Shown here: in pieces, positions 1 to 13,900 of the stretch
How the letters are laid out: every line of letters begins with the position of its first letter
Position numbering within the stretch: position 1 is the first letter of the stretch
DNA from: Tetradesmus obliquus
Lineage: Eukaryota > Chlorophyta > Chlorophyceae > Sphaeropleales > Scenedesmaceae
Assembly: GCA_030272155.1 (NCBI GenBank)
Contig: CP126198.1
Location: 5,022,001 to 5,086,000 of the forward strand
DNA length: 64,000 bases
Direction: 5' to 3'
The notes under the pieces: model-generated
What the model saw: only the letters and a program-made list of their open reading frames with translations
The model's database searches: none
What the model was told of the DNA's origin: nothing
Position numbers and translations under genes: made by a program

Positions 1-212
1 ATGGGCCCGACAACACACTATATTCAGCTGAGCAGTCGAGTTTGGTTGCTCGGCAATGCACAAACTTGCAGCTTGCAAAACAGCACGTACACTGACGCTC
101 TCCACTTCACTGCCCTTGCTGCTGTTAATCAAATTATGGTCAGACATTTGGTCAAACCTTTGGTCAAACATGTGTGTTGACTGCCACATGTGACATGTGC
201 TGTTTCCTGCAG

Positions 213-1438
213 GACCTGGAAGCCTCGCCTGCTGGAAGGCTTGCAGCAGCGTTTTAGCAGCATGGCAAAAACCTGCGACGAGACAAGCGGCGGCAGCATT
301 GACGGTTGCGCCAATGAGCACAACAGCAGCAGCAACAGCGAGCCAGTCAAGCAGCCTGTGCTGAGCTACAAGGCGTTCCGGAAGTTCTGGGAGACACGCA
401 TGCTGCGCAAGCAGGAGGATGCACAGGTGGGCGGGGCGGATTTTATTTTTGCATCTGCCAGTTTTGTGTCAACATGTGAGCATTGAACGCATGCTTGTTA
501 CAAAAAGGGGCCAACACCCACGTTTGTTGGCGATGGAACAAGTTGTTCCGGGTGGATAGTAAGTATGCATCCCAGCGTTTCTTCTGTGAGCGTACTTTCA
601 AGCGAGTGGTGTGCTGCTGACTGCCCGCCTGCCCGCCTGCCTGCCCATTGCTGTTGAACTGCCGCAGAAGTATGCGGATGCAGTCACAAATCTCTGTGAG
701 GCCTTCAAAATGCGCTGCCCCCAGGACACCATCACCCTGCATGACTTTTCAGAATTCGCAAAGCAGCACATGCTGGCAAGCGGCATAGTGCCAGCTGCCT
801 CAGCAGCAGCAGCAGCAGCAGCAGCAGGGGTGCTGTCACGGGGTGGATCAGCTACAGCAGCACTGTTGGGGTCAGCAGCGCTGACATCAGCAGCCAACTC
901 AACAGGCAGGACAGGTCAGCCAGTCGCCAGAGCGCCAGCAACAAGCTGGGCAGCATCTGGGGGTCCTGCAGCAGCAGTAGCAGCACTGTCAGGGCCAGCA
1001 GTGCTGACATCAGCCGCCAATTCAACAGGCAGTACAGTACAGCCATTTGCCAGAGCACTGACAGCAGCAGCTTGGACAGCTTCTTCTAGATCTAGCCGGC
1101 CTGCAGCAGCAGCAGCAGCAGAGGCAGCTGGGTTGATCCAAGCAGATGCAGCTCACGCAATGGAGGAGCAAAGCCACCAGACTTCCCTGGAAATGGGGCA
1201 GGAGCAGCTGCTGCAGGCGTTGCAGGCGTTGCATCAGCAGCAGCAGCAGCGGCAGCAGCAGCAGCAGCGGCAGCAGCAGCAGCAGTCGAATGCAGATCAG
1301 CAAGCTTCAGCTCACAGCAGTTCCCTCCTGATCTCTCCCTTTGCCACGCCCTCACCGGGTTATGACGATTATGATGGCACTGGCTGGAAGCCTGCTGACA
1401 TCCCGCACAACTACAGCCAAGCAGCATCACCTGCAACC

Positions 1439-1497
<59 letters not shown>

Positions 1498-2115
1498 GCC
1501 AGAGGCAGTACAGCCCTCGCTGCAGGAGGCAGCTGCCATCCCTGCAGCAGCATCCCCAATGCAGGCAGCAGGCTTGGCAGTGCTGTCAGATCCTTCTGCT
1601 CCTCGCACTGCCTCAGGCGGCAGCTACGCCCTTTCAGGGCAACCACAGATGCTGCTGCTGCCGCTGCATCTGCAGCGGACAGAGGCATCTGACCCTGCTG
1701 CGTGTACTGCCTCAGGTGGCAGCGCTGTACTGCCAGGCAGCACGCCATGGGCACGTGACAGGACATCTGACCCTGCTACGCGCACTGCCTCAGGTGGCAG
1801 TGGTGTACTGACAGGGCCGCCGCTGCCGTCACATATGATGATGGCAGGGCAGCAAGCTGACCCTGCTGTGCGTACTGCCTCAGGTGGCAGCGCTGTACTG
1901 CCAGGCAGCAGCCTCGTATCAGGGCCGCCGCTACCGTTACAATTGTTGATGACAGGGCCGCAGGCGCGGCTGCAGCACTTGGCGCTGTGCCGGCGCGCCG
2001 GCAGCGGCAGCAGCAGCAGCAGCGGCTTGCTTGGCAGCAGCTTCAACGAGCGGGAGCAACAGCGGCGAGCGGCTTCACTGCAGCCTGGAGAGGATCTCTT
2101 GATCATGCCAGATCC

Positions 2116-2181
<66 letters not shown>

Positions 2182-3232
2182 TGTGCATCAAGTGGCGCAT
2201 GCTAGGCCTGTTGGTGAGAGGCGGAGTTTTGCTGGCCTTACTGCTGGAGTGAGCCGCTGGGCGCATCGGGGCAGGGTGCGCACAGGGTTCAGGTCTGGGG
2301 GTGCAGGGCAGCGGCACGCGTCTGCGCCGGACTTTCAGTTGATGGAGCTGCAGCTGCAGCAGCAGCAGCAGCAGCAGCAGGAGGGCGTCCAGTTGGCAGG
2401 CATGCCACAAGTGGCTGCAGCACAGGTGGATGCGTCAGCTGTGCTGGCAGCAGCAACGCAACAGCAGCAGCAGCAGCAGCGGGCAAGCAGTGCTGGGTTT
2501 CCCAGTTCAGGTGATGACGAGTCAGCCTTCACCATTGACGTGCCACAGCTCAAGATGCAAGAGGCTGCAAGGGGGAGTGTAAGCACTGCTGCTGGGGCCT
2601 CTGCTGCTGACACAGCAGCAGCAAGAGATGTAGCAGCAGCAGCAGCAGCAGCGGCAGGAGCAGCAGAAACGGCAAGGGAGGGAGCAGCTCGCGAGCTTCA
2701 CAGGCTGCCAAGCATATCTGAGAGCACTGCCCTGCCATCTGCTGAAGCGGCAACAGCAGCAGCAGCAGCACGAGGGACAGCAGTAGAGCCTCACCACAGC
2801 TTGTATGCAGCTGCTGGCAGCACCGGTTTTGAGGCATCTGGTTCAGCTTCTGCTGATCCAGACTGGCTGCTGTTTTCAGGCAGCAATGCGGACACAGAGC
2901 AGCAGCAGATCTCAGCACGGCTGCCGCCAATCCCCTCAGGAGTGGTCACTCTGCCAGAAGTAGCAGACACAGCTGGGGCAGCAGATACAGCTGCAGCAGC
3001 GGCAGCAGCCAGCGATGATGCACTAGAAACAGCAGCAGCAGCAGCAGCAGCATCGCCGGCTGAGAAAGCCAAGCAGCGCCGCTTTCCACGCATCTGGCCG
3101 CAGCTGTGGGTAATCTTCATGCGCGATGTGCGCAAGTGGGTGTCATCACGCACTGCGCTTATGACGGATTTGGTGCTGAGTGCATTGCTGGGCATCGCGC
3201 TGGGCGTGGCACAGGTGAGGGGCGGGATGTTG

Positions 3233-3319
<87 letters not shown>

Positions 3320-3764
3320 ACTGTGATGATGACTGATCTGGTGCTGACTGCGCTGCTGGGCATAGCGCTGGGCGTTGCACAGGTGAGGGGCGAGCAGGTG
3401 GCGCTGCTGGGCGGTGCAGTTGGGTGTGGCATGCAATACAGGTGGGCGGTCAGCTGCTGCTGCTGCTACTGCTGCTGCTACTTGGCATTACGCAAGGCAG
3501 CACCACAAGCGTGGGGAACTCGGTGCTGTGGATGCTGATCTCATTGCTGCTGCTACTGCTGTTGATATACCACTGCTCACATCACAGGGGCGCACCACCA
3601 ACGCCGGGGACTCTGTGTTGTGGATGCTGATCACGCTGCTGACTGACTGCTGCTGCTGCTGCTGCTGCTGCTGCCTCTTTTTATTGTTGTGCAGGGCCGC
3701 ACCACCAACGCGGGTGACTCTGTGCTGTGGATGCTGATCACGCTGCTGACTGCTGCTGCTGCTG

Positions 3765-3797
<33 letters not shown>

Positions 3798-5315
3798 TCT
3801 TCCAACTGTTGTGCAGGGCCGCACCACCAACGCTGGTGATTCAGTGTTGTGGATGCTGATCACGCTGCTGGCGTACGGCTGCATGAGCGTGGCGCGCAGC
3901 AGCGTGCTGTACGGCCAGGAGCGGCACCTGTACCTGCAGCTGGAGTCACAGGTGCGAGGTTGTGCGGTGTTTTGTTTGTTCTTCGCTGTTGTTCATTATC
4001 TTGCACTGGTGTGCAAGTGGTGTGCTGATCTACCTGCAGCTGGAGTCCCAGGTGCCAGGCTGTGCGCGTACCTCTCCAGATTCATGTCGTCGGGCAGCAA
4101 GGCACGGTCAGTTGCAGTGCACAAGCTGGTCAAACTTTGGTCAAACCTAGTCAAATTTTGGTCCAACTGTATATGTGTTCTGCCAGCACTGCTATTGTTC
4201 TGCATTGCATGAACTGCATGCGGCATTCCCATGCACTGCAGACAGCATGCCTATCAGGGGTGCCTGGCAAGGCAGCCTTCCGCTTGGTCAGCCTGTGCTC
4301 AAACATGGTTGCTGCTGCTGCAGGGTGGCGTGTCTGTGTCTGCGTGGGTGTTTGGCCACCAGCTGTTTGACCTGCTGGGACTGCTGCTGCACCCAGCCAC
4401 CTTCTATGCCTGGCTCTACGTGCTGACACTGTCACAGGTGGGTGCTTTGAGCACATGTTACATGTATAAGAACGAATTTACACATGTGTTGTCACATACC
4501 ATGTTCATTGTTACATGGCTGCTGCACCCGGCCACCTTCCACGCGTGGCTGTACGTGCTGACACTGTCACAGGTGGGTGCTGTCTGCATGCAACCAGAGG
4601 CATATGCCTGTACATGTATTGTCAAATGTCATGTTACATTGTTGCTGCAAATGGCCACCGTCTACGCGTGGCTCTACGTGCTCACACTGTCGCAGGTAGG
4701 TGCTTTCAGCTCATGTTGCTTGTGTTGTCGCATAACATGTCACATGTTACAATGTTGCTGCACCCAGGCAACTTCTACGTGTGGCTCTACATGCCCACAC
4801 TGTCACAGGTGGGTTACTCAACCATACGGCCAGAGGCAATGCCTTTACATGTGTTGTCACATAACATGTTACATTGTTGCTGATGTTCTACGCATCGCTC
4901 TGCGTGCTCACACTGTACATCTTCCAGCCAGATGCACACACATTTTTCTTCTTATACAAGTCTAGGTGCACATTACATGCAATGTTACACTGCGTTTAAT
5001 GTTTTAAGTTTCAAACGTGTGCGTGCAGGTGCCGATGTGGTCTTACTACACTGTGCTGGTGCTTCTGGGCTGGTACACCTCAGGCATTGGTTACCTGGTG
5101 AGCTGCCATGATGGAGAACACCTTATTACTAGTATCGAAAACATGTCTCTATGCAGCCCGCACACTGCATCACATTGCGCTGGCAGCAGCACGCTGCAGT
5201 GTAAGCTAAAAGCTGCGGTGCAACCAGCTCAAAACAGTGCAGGCATCTAGCAGCTGCAGGCACAGCCAGCACACAATAATCTGGCTTGCAGACCACTGCA
5301 CTGACTCCTTGGCGT

Positions 5316-5361
<46 letters not shown>

Positions 5362-5493
5362 CCTTGCTCGTGCACATCATACTTAGGGAACCATTCAAAC
5401 CTTGTGTGTGAGCATTGTGTGGCGCCTCCCTCCACTTGCAGGTGTCACTTGCATCACCGCCGCGCAATGTGCTACTCGCCGGCCTGGCCATTG

Positions 5494-5562
<69 letters not shown>

Positions 5563-5777
5563 GGCGGCGACTGCACTTGGACGTGCCTGCATCCATCCAT
5601 TCATGTGTGTCGCACCTCGCCCGTGCAGGTGTCCCTGGCCTCCCCGCCAAGCAATGTGTTACTTGCCGGCCTGGCCATTGCGCTGCTGCTGGGCGGGGTG
5701 GCCAACGGCGTGGCCCCCAAGCTGTGGCAGCAGCAAAGTCGTCAAGCATCACACTGACTCCTCTCTCACCTGCTGAA

Positions 5778-5825
<48 letters not shown>

Positions 5826-7116
5826 AGTGTTGCTGCTGCTTCTGCTGCTGCTCTTGCGCACGCCTGCCACCCTTCACGCATCAAACATCCCTCCATTGTG
5901 TGACTCGCAGGTGTCACTAGCGTCACCGCCGCGCAACGTGTTACTCGCCGGCCTGGCCATCGCACTGCTGCTGGGCGGCGTGGCAAACGGCGTGGCCCCC
6001 AAGCTGTGGCAGCTGGAGGCCAGCCACCCGCTGCTGTGGCTGGACCAGATCAGCTACACACGGTGAGAGGGTTTGCCAATTTGACAGCAGGGTTCAGCTG
6101 GAAGATTGGCAGATTGGAGGCTAGGGTTTGAACGATCAGTCACGTGCTTGCAGCTGCAGTGGCTGCGAATGCTTCACTCACGCTGTGCCCTGTTTGTTCT
6201 AAGGCTTACTGTGGTTCACAGTGTCTGAGGTTTGCCCGGTTGGTGGGCATCAGCAGTTACCAGGTCGCTGTCTGCAACCTAGAATGGGGCTGGATACGCG
6301 CTGAGTGGTACCACCTCTGCCGCTGTGTTGTTCAACACGTCATGTGACGCAGGTGGGCGCTGCAGGCGCTGTACACGTCTTGGCTGGTGCCGGGTGCAGT
6401 CAGCAACCCAGCAAGGGCCCCGGAGACTGCTGCTTGGCTGTCACAGGTAGGCGCTGCTGCCAGTGACCTGATGATAACAGCCGCTTTGCAGCTTGACATA
6501 CGACGTTGCTGCATAATTATGCACCACCTGCTGAGCCATTCCGTATGTACTGACTCCTGCCAGTGCCACTGGTGTCTACATGACGTCAAGTACTTGGCCT
6601 GGAGCTGCAAGTGTGCTACCATCATCTCTCATTGTAGTCACAACACCATGTTATCAGAGAGTTGGGTTGTGTTACAACAGTGTTTTCACGCCTTGTGCCT
6701 TTGCTGCAGCTGGGCTTCTGCGGCCTGGACCAGCAGTTGTGGAGGGCGCTGCAGCAGCAGCAGCCAGGCCTGCAGGCGCCCGACAACACAGCGCTGGGTC
6801 TCAACAGTGAGTCCCACCCATCAACTTGGTTTGAAACCAATGACAGTTACATCACTCGGTGACGGTTTTACTGCAGGCAGCAGCACAGTCATGTTTTGGA
6901 GCTGTGACAGGGACCCGCAAGCGCCTGCCTGCATGTGGCATGCCATAGCAGTTTGATGTACACATAGCGCCTGCTTTACATGTCCGATTGATTACTGCCG
7001 TTTCTATCATTGCTGACAGGCTGCAGCATTCTGGCTAAGACAGCTCCCAAACACTTGTTATGTCATATAAGGTGCATGAAAGCCGGCCCATCTGCTGCAC
7101 TCTGCTGCTGTTAAAC

Positions 7117-7157
<41 letters not shown>

Positions 7158-7457
7158 GCAGGCACCTCCTTCCAAGACCTGCTACTCAGCAGCACGGCAC
7201 AGCGCACAGATGCCATGGTGCAATCAACAGCAGCGCAGTACCACCACGCAACCACAGCAGCCGAACAGTCCAATGCAGCCACCATTGCTGCACTCTCTCA
7301 GCTGTGGCAGTACTACAGCCGGCCGGAGCTACTGCAGAGGGGCTGTGATCACAGTCGGGTGCTGGCGCTGGCTGTGCTGTTTGCTCTGGGTGCTGGCACG
7401 AGGCTGCTGGTGTATGTGCTGGTCAAGGTCAAAGTGATGCGAAAGGCCAGCCAGTGA
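213..7457 (+). CDS. ABCG-type transporter, C-terminal part (5' partial)
   Basis: Visible exons: 213-426, 668-3214, 3817-3951, 4324-4437, 5029-5097, 5911-6062, 6353-6446, 6710-6806, 7162-7457 (stop TGA); phases agree at every junction, giving about 1238 residues. The C-terminal third is a membrane domain with motifs such as LVLSALLGIALGVAQ, GIGYL, NVLLAGLAIALLLGGVANG, WALQALYTSW and RGCDHSRVLALAVLFALGAG. From memory these resemble the ABC2-type membrane region of plant ABCG24/28-like proteins, so it probably exports a lipid or small molecule across a membrane. The ATP-binding domain would precede the membrane domain and must lie left of the window. The roughly 850-codon exon 668-3214 is mostly poly-Gln/poly-Ala/Ser linker and ends with the first membrane helix. 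Family call is firm, substrate unknown. Confidence 0.82.
3157..6062 (+). repeat. Tandem splice-junction copies in the ABCG gene
   Basis: The end of the large exon (3157-3216, LMTDLVLSALLGIALG) recurs at 3330-3394 after a CTG tract. The start of the next exon (RTTNAGDSVLWMLI) appears at about 3494-3542, 3589-3638 and 3692-3750 before the true copy at 3817. The end of exon 4324-4437 (AWLYVLTLSQ plus donor) recurs at about 4519-4575, 4642-4696 and 4752-4812. The start of exon 5911-6062 (VSLASPP) occurs earlier at about 5443-5513 and 5629-5735, the first of these running into a CTG tract. Copies have diverged from each other. Confidence 0.85.
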
Positions 7458-7760
7458 GCGCCTCGGATGGTGCCAGGGCCCAGTAGATCCGCCTCTCTTC
7501 GGCAAGTTATGCGCAAGGCCAGCCAGCAAGTGAAGCCAGTCAGTAAGTACATGCTGGTGTACATGCTGGTCAAGGTCCGGGCGCTGGGCACCTCCTGTAT
7601 AGGGGTGTTAGACGTGTCTTGCTGGTTGAGGCATTGCCTTGTGTCCCTGCAGTCAGGTTCGCCTGACTGTTGCGTGTGACTAGCCAGTAGGATTTCGTCC
7701 CCCCTGGTAACAAAAAATGCTGGTCAAGGTCAAAATGACGAGCAAGGCGAGCCAGTGACG
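7424..7760 (+). repeat. Repeated 3' end of the ABCG terminal exon
   Basis: The segment encoding LVKVKVMRKASQ-stop at 7424-7457 is followed by related segments near 7505-7575 and at 7723-7757, the last again encoding LVKVKMTSKASQ-stop. They lie beyond the first stop codon, so they are 3' UTR or intergenic. Confidence 0.7.
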
Positions 7761-8488
7761 CAGCTGGCAGCTGCTGTGTGTCCCAGTGTAAAGCCTGGTT
7801 GTAAGAGGCCGATCTCAGCCTGATTTCGGGAGGGCCGGAGTGTACATGGGTGTCCAGGATACAGTTGTTTGGGCTGTGTCTGGAGCCAGACGCCGGCGTG
7901 TCTGCTGCTTTACTTCCAATGTGTGTTTGGCGTAATCTGCAGCTTGGCCGGCACAGAAGACTGGGCTGAGCGTGTGGGCCTGCTTCACGTTCACGCTGAC
8001 TGTGGAACCTGCTGATACCTTTGCACGGCATGAAGGCATGGGCCATGTGACCAGCTCTGCAGTACAGTACTGCAGCACTTGCACCAGCTGCACCATGACA
8101 AGGCGATGCCAAGCTTGAACATTGACCCCTAACGCGCAGCTAAGCTGTCTTGTGCTAGTTGCAACAGGTTTAAGCGACCATACCGCGCTAGAGGGCACCC
8201 AAGAGCAACTAGGGCTCTGGGAGAGGCAACAGCAATCAGCCGACCCCGTGCTACTGTTGTGACGTGGCATCACCATCAGTCAATTGAAGCATGGGTTTGC
8301 AAGAGACACCTATTCAACGTGTTTCACGCACAGAGGTGGCCGTCTTGCTGACGCTTCCGAAATGGGGTTTGAAAGAACACAGCAACACGAGCCATCATGT
8401 GCACACGAGCACCAAGGGCTGAACAAAATCAACGTTAGACTATTCATGATTGCCATGTGCATCTGATCAGGCCATCACTTGGTGCAAC
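7458..8488. other. Intergenic between ABCG and pyruvate kinase genes
   Basis: Apart from repeated ends of the ABCG terminal exon I see no convincing coding exon here. It should contain the ABCG 3' UTR and the pyruvate kinase promoter. No clear TATA box was identified. Confidence 0.5.
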
Positions 8489-9042
8489 ATGCTCGGAGGC
8501 ACTCGCATTGGCTGTCTGCAAGGGCAGCAACGCCCGATCTGCACACAAACACATCAGAATCTAGTTGTCTTGCCATCTATAACTCGGAACGTGCAGCATG
8601 CAGCTCACAGAAGAAGGCACTGCTGCAGAGCAGCAGCAGAGCCCAGCAGTGCTGCAACAAGCACAGTCCATCCCGTGCAGCCCGAGCTTTCAGAAGCCTT
8701 AAAATCTAACTTGCAGGAAACAGCAGCAACGGAAGCAGCAGCAGCAGCAGCAGCTGGCGGGCAGCCAGACATGTCCATAGTGACAATCTCTCCAGCGGCT
8801 GAGCAGGAGATTCAGCGAGCGCTGCTGGCTGAAAACGGTGCGCAAGCAGCCACACATGCTTTTGTTGCCAGAATTTTTTGTGCCATGCATGCTTTGACCA
8901 TGCACACAGTCAGCAGCAGCTGGCATGGCAGGCAAGCTGGTAGCGGAGCTAGCAGTCTCATGGCAGCTGCTGTGGCCTAACGCTACCGGTAGCGCTATGA
9001 GTTCCCTGCTGCCAGCACTAGAACTTGTGATATGTTCCCTGC

Positions 9043-9093
<51 letters not shown>

Positions 9094-10120
9094 AGGCTTC
9101 CGCAGCACGCGGCGCACCAAGCTGGTGTGCACCATCGGGCCCTCCAGCTGCTCCTACGAGGTGCTCTCTGAGCTGGCACAGGTGCGATGATCAAACCCAG
9201 GCAGCAGCTATTTTTGTTGGTTTTTGCACATCTGGGCCCGCCAGCTGCTCCCACGGGGTGCTGTCTTAGCTGGTGCAGATATGAAGGAAAAAAGTTTAAG
9301 ACACCATGGCACCGACACACATAACACGTGTTAGGACACTACAGTGGATTCTGCACAGCAGCAACAGCACAGCATGCCGAGTGAATGTGCTGCGTGAGCT
9401 GGCGCAAGTGCGCTGAAGCTTGGAGCTTCGCAGCAGTGCATCAAGGCTCCCTGTGTGCGCTGCACCTGCACAGCAGCAGTGCATCCAGGCTCTCTGTGTG
9501 CACTGCCCACCTGCTCAGCAGCAGTGCCAGCAGCAGCGCAGGTGTGCGTCAAAGTGATGCTCAGCGACTGGCGCCGGTGTGGCGGCGGCACTTGCACAGC
9601 AGCTGCAGCAAATTCAGGACTCAACCGTTGAGTCATGTGACATGACGGCGGCCGCCATCAGGTACGCTGCTGACGGCTTGTTGTGTTTTGTTTGCGTCCT
9701 GCACGCAGAATGGCATGAACGTGGCGCGGCTGAACATGACGCACGGCAACCACGAGTGGCACAACGCAGTGGTGGCGCGCATACGGCAGCTCAACAAGGA
9801 GAAGGGGTGAGGGCAAGGCGCAGGCGCCTATGCTATGCTTGTAACAGTTTGAGTAACATTATTTGAAGAGTCCAGCAGCTCGACAAGGAGAAGGGGTGAG
9901 GGCAAGGCTCTGTAGCACAAGCAGGGTGCAGGGTGAAAGGTGCAAGCAAGGGTGCTAGCATCAGCAGCAGCACAGCCCTGCCGCCCTGTAGCCGACAAGC
10001 TGTAGAATAGTGCTGCTGCGCCTGCTGCTGCTGCAGGCGGTGCGTAGCCGCCATGGTGGACGCATCAGCCATCACTAGTACTGCTGCCACATGCACATCA
10101 AATTGGTTGGGATGACATCG

Positions 10121-10189
<69 letters not shown>

Positions 10190-10908
10190 AGGTACTGCAT
10201 AGCCATTATGGCCGACACTGAGGGCAGTGAGATCCACACGGGAGAGCTGGAGGAGGCCATCAAAGTGGAGGTAATCCGCAGCACCGATTACGCTCTGTAG
10301 TAATAAGCCGTCAGGGTGATGTCCTGTGCTGTTGCGGCTTCAGGCAGCGGCAGCGTCATCAGCTGACTGGGCTGCTTCCGACACTGCTAGAGCTGCTGGC
10401 ATGCAGATCATATGCTGCTGTTCTGCTGAGCACTGCTTCACATTGCTGCTGCTGCTGCTGCTGCCGCCAGGTTGGCACGCGCGTGTACTTCACCATCCGC
10501 AGCCCTGCCCCCCCTGAGCTGGGCGGTGTGCCGGTGGTGGGCGTGAACTACGACTCACTTGGGGAGGACCTGGAGGTGGGGTGTTGTGCTTGCTAGGGTC
10601 TTACTTGTGTGTCTGAGTTTGAGGGCAGCGGGGCGTTTTGAAGTGTGTGTGATGGGGCTAGAAAAAGGGGGAGGGGGTGACCACGATTCGCTGGGTGAGG
10701 TTCTGGAGGTGTGTTGAATCTGAACAGCATGACTGCATGTGTTGCTGTAGGCAACGGGAAATGCTGCACCTTGCTGGTGCAGCTGGTGGGCCGCTGATGT
10801 CACCAATCATCTCTCATGTATCTGAAACACATTTTACGCAGGTCGGGAACCACATCATTGTTGACGGCGGCATGTGTGAGCTGGTGGTGGTGTCCCAGGG
10901 GGGGCCTG

Positions 10909-10944
<36 letters not shown>

Positions 10945-13900
10945 ATGTTATGTTACATAACATGCAGGTGGGCGACCACATCATCGTTGACGGCGGCATG
11001 TGTGAGCTGGTGGTGGTGTCCAAGGCGGGGCCTGCTGCTGCTGATGACGATGTTGTCATGCTGTTATGTTATTTCTGTCGTGTTATGTTATGTGACATGC
11101 AGGTCGGGGACCACATCATCGTTGACGGCGGCATGTGTGAGCTGGTGGTGGTGTCCAAGGCGGGGCCTGACGTGCTGGCTGAGAGCATCGAGCAGGGGCT
11201 GCTGCTGTCCAAGGCCAACCTCACGTTCAGGTGCGTTGACAGAGCTTGAATTGTGTGTGTAGGTAGCACAAGGTGGTGTGCCGGGGTGCTTTCAAGATGT
11301 GTGGTGCAATGTGTGGCGCCCAGCCCAAGTAGCAGTTCCCCAGGGTAGCCTAAGGCTGGAAACATGTCTTGTGCCATGCGCCGGCCTGCGAATAGTATGA
11401 ATATGGGGACTGTAGCGTGTGTTGGTGTGCAACATAGTCGATAGGTGTTGCAGGAGGCAGGTCGACAAAATTCAAAAGTCGCGCTCGAGAGAGGCTTGTT
11501 ACAGGAGAAGGCAAGCTATCACCCGAGAGTGAGTCACTCGCCCTACTTTCAGCTCAAATATCGTATGAACTCGATAGCAAGCCACAAGACGCCACCAAAA
11601 GTCGCGCTCAAGGGAAGGGAAGAGGGGTTACACGGTGTGCACAGGCAACTACGTTGCAACGAACACCCGAAAATCTGGAAAGTCGCGCAGGGAAGAGGGG
11701 TTACACGGTGTGCACAGGCAACTACGTTGCAACGAACACCCGAAAATCTGGAACGTCGCAGATGAGTCAGCAAAAAGGAAAGTCGCAGAGGAGAGGCTTG
11801 TTACAGGAGAAGTCGCGAGAGAGAGGCTTGTTACAGGAGAAGGCAAGCTATCACCCGAGAGTGAGTCACTTGCCCTACTTTCAGCTCACATATCGTATGA
11901 ACTCGATAGCAAGCCACAAGACGCCACCAAAGAAAACTCCAGAGGCGTCTCGCAGCCCCTATCTCCCCATAAACGAACATGTACATGCAGGGCAGCAAGT
12001 GCGAAATGCAGCACGAAAAGCAGCATGTGCTCCACGCACCAGGCAGAAAGCGCACAGGGAAGGACAAGCATGGTCCAAACAGCAAGCGGGGTGCACAAAG
12101 GTGCTGCTCACCATAAGTGTCTGGCATGATTGCATCAAGGCACTGCTGTACTCACCAGACTGCAGCAAGCAGGAGCATGCATAACTGACGCGGTGTACGA
12201 CCGACAGGCAAATCAAAGCAAACTAAGGCAAACTAAGGCAAACTAGGGCTCTGCTGCTTCTGCAATCCTCACTGCTGACAAGGACAGAAACATGCAGCAC
12301 GGAGGAAAGAGCTGAGAAACCAGCGCTGCGACACCCACCACATGCAACATGCCCTTGACAGAAACTGGAAAATCGACAACTGCTGACAGCACAACATGCA
12401 GAGGCAGGAAGGTCAACCAGAGCGGGGCGCCAGTACAATGCGCAGCTGCGCTGGATCAGAGCACAGAAACGGGTGATTGCCAGGCACCGCAACCCGCCAA
12501 GTAGCGGGCGCTGCCTCTGTTGCCACAAAATCAGCAAGCAACTCCCAAAACCTGAGCACCGCTTGCTGCTTAGCCTCCTGTAACATCTGCGCTACTAGCT
12601 GTTGTCGCTGTTGTTGTTGATGCAGCTGCTGCTGCCGGCGCTGCTCTACCAGCTGATTATGCTGTTGCTGCGCAGCAGTGAGAGCTGCAAGCTGTAGTGT
12701 ATCAGTAATAATAAGCGCCTGGCCCGTCGGCAGCGGCGGTGGCTGCTGCACGGCCAGGGCGGGCGGCGGGATGCTCAGCTTATTAGCATGTCGTCTGCCA
12801 ACATCCATGGCATTCAGAGCAGCTAGACAGACAACCTTCCAAACGCCCCTGTGGAGCTTGGTAGGGCCAGCTGGCGGCTGCATCAACCAAACATGCCGCA
12901 TAGCAAGCGGCGGGCGGCCTGCAGCCCGCGTACACCAAGCAGCAGGCAGCTCAGACAGCACACTGTCAATCACTGCTACCGCAACAGGGCACTCCCAAAA
13001 ATGATGAACCCAACCAGGACAGGCAGCGCCACACATGCAAGTGTCACCCGACTTGTGCATACGCTGCGATGTCGGCAGGCCATCCATAATAAGCCGCCAG
13101 TACAACTCTTTGAAATTATTATCCCAGCGCATCTTCCAAAGCATGCTCTGGTTAGCTGCCACCCACTTCAAGCCATCAATCACTGCTGCTGGTGCAGCAC
13201 CTGAGCCCAGCGCAGCCTGGACAAACCCAGTGCGCTTCGCACGGCGCTCAGCACGCAGCGGACCAAGCTGCAGTGAGGTGGCTTCACTAACAGACAATTG
13301 TGCAACAGGAACAGCCTTGCCTCGGACATTTTGCCAACCCAGCCGAGCCACCAACATGGCCTCAACTTGCTGTTCTGCTGCAGAAGGTATACATGGTGGG
13401 TCCGGCACAGCCGCAGGCGGCCAAGGCCGGTCTGCGGCAGGATGCTGCACAACAGGCAAAACAGCCATAGTTCATGCAACGGGCAGTTTATCAACCAGGC
13501 CTTGCAAATCCTCAGCCTCGTTGTCAGCATTGCTGTAGTTGGAGCCGTAAGGCAGCAACGGGTGCGGCAACTGCTGCTGAACAACACGCTGAATGAGATA
13601 CCACGCCCGAATAAGATCAGCCACAGTGCGAAGACGCGGCCTGCATTTGCCGCCACGACACTCATGCTCCCTGCGCCTAGCGGGCACCGGCAGGGACTGC
13701 AGCCCGCCCGGCACAAACCCAAGCCCAGCTTGCAGGAAGGGGTTGGCAAACACTGGCGCCAAGCTGCACCAAGCCCCAGGTGCCAGCACTGGCGCGTCCT
13801 GCACAGCCTGCAACTGCTGTCGCAGCTGCTGCATGTCGGACAGCTGCTGCGGATGCGGCAGTGGCAGCACAGGGGAGGGCGAGGCTGGTGCCAGCGCCTT

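Noticed and set aside
1410-3432. Many long open frames made of Leu, Cys, Ser, Gln or Ala runs on both strands
   Set aside because: They are readings of CAG/CTG tracts in other frames and have no independent motifs.
10968-11034. Duplicated exons as mutually exclusive alternative exons
   Set aside because: The copies carry only one splice site (acceptor or donor) and half of the exon, so they cannot be spliced in as replacements.
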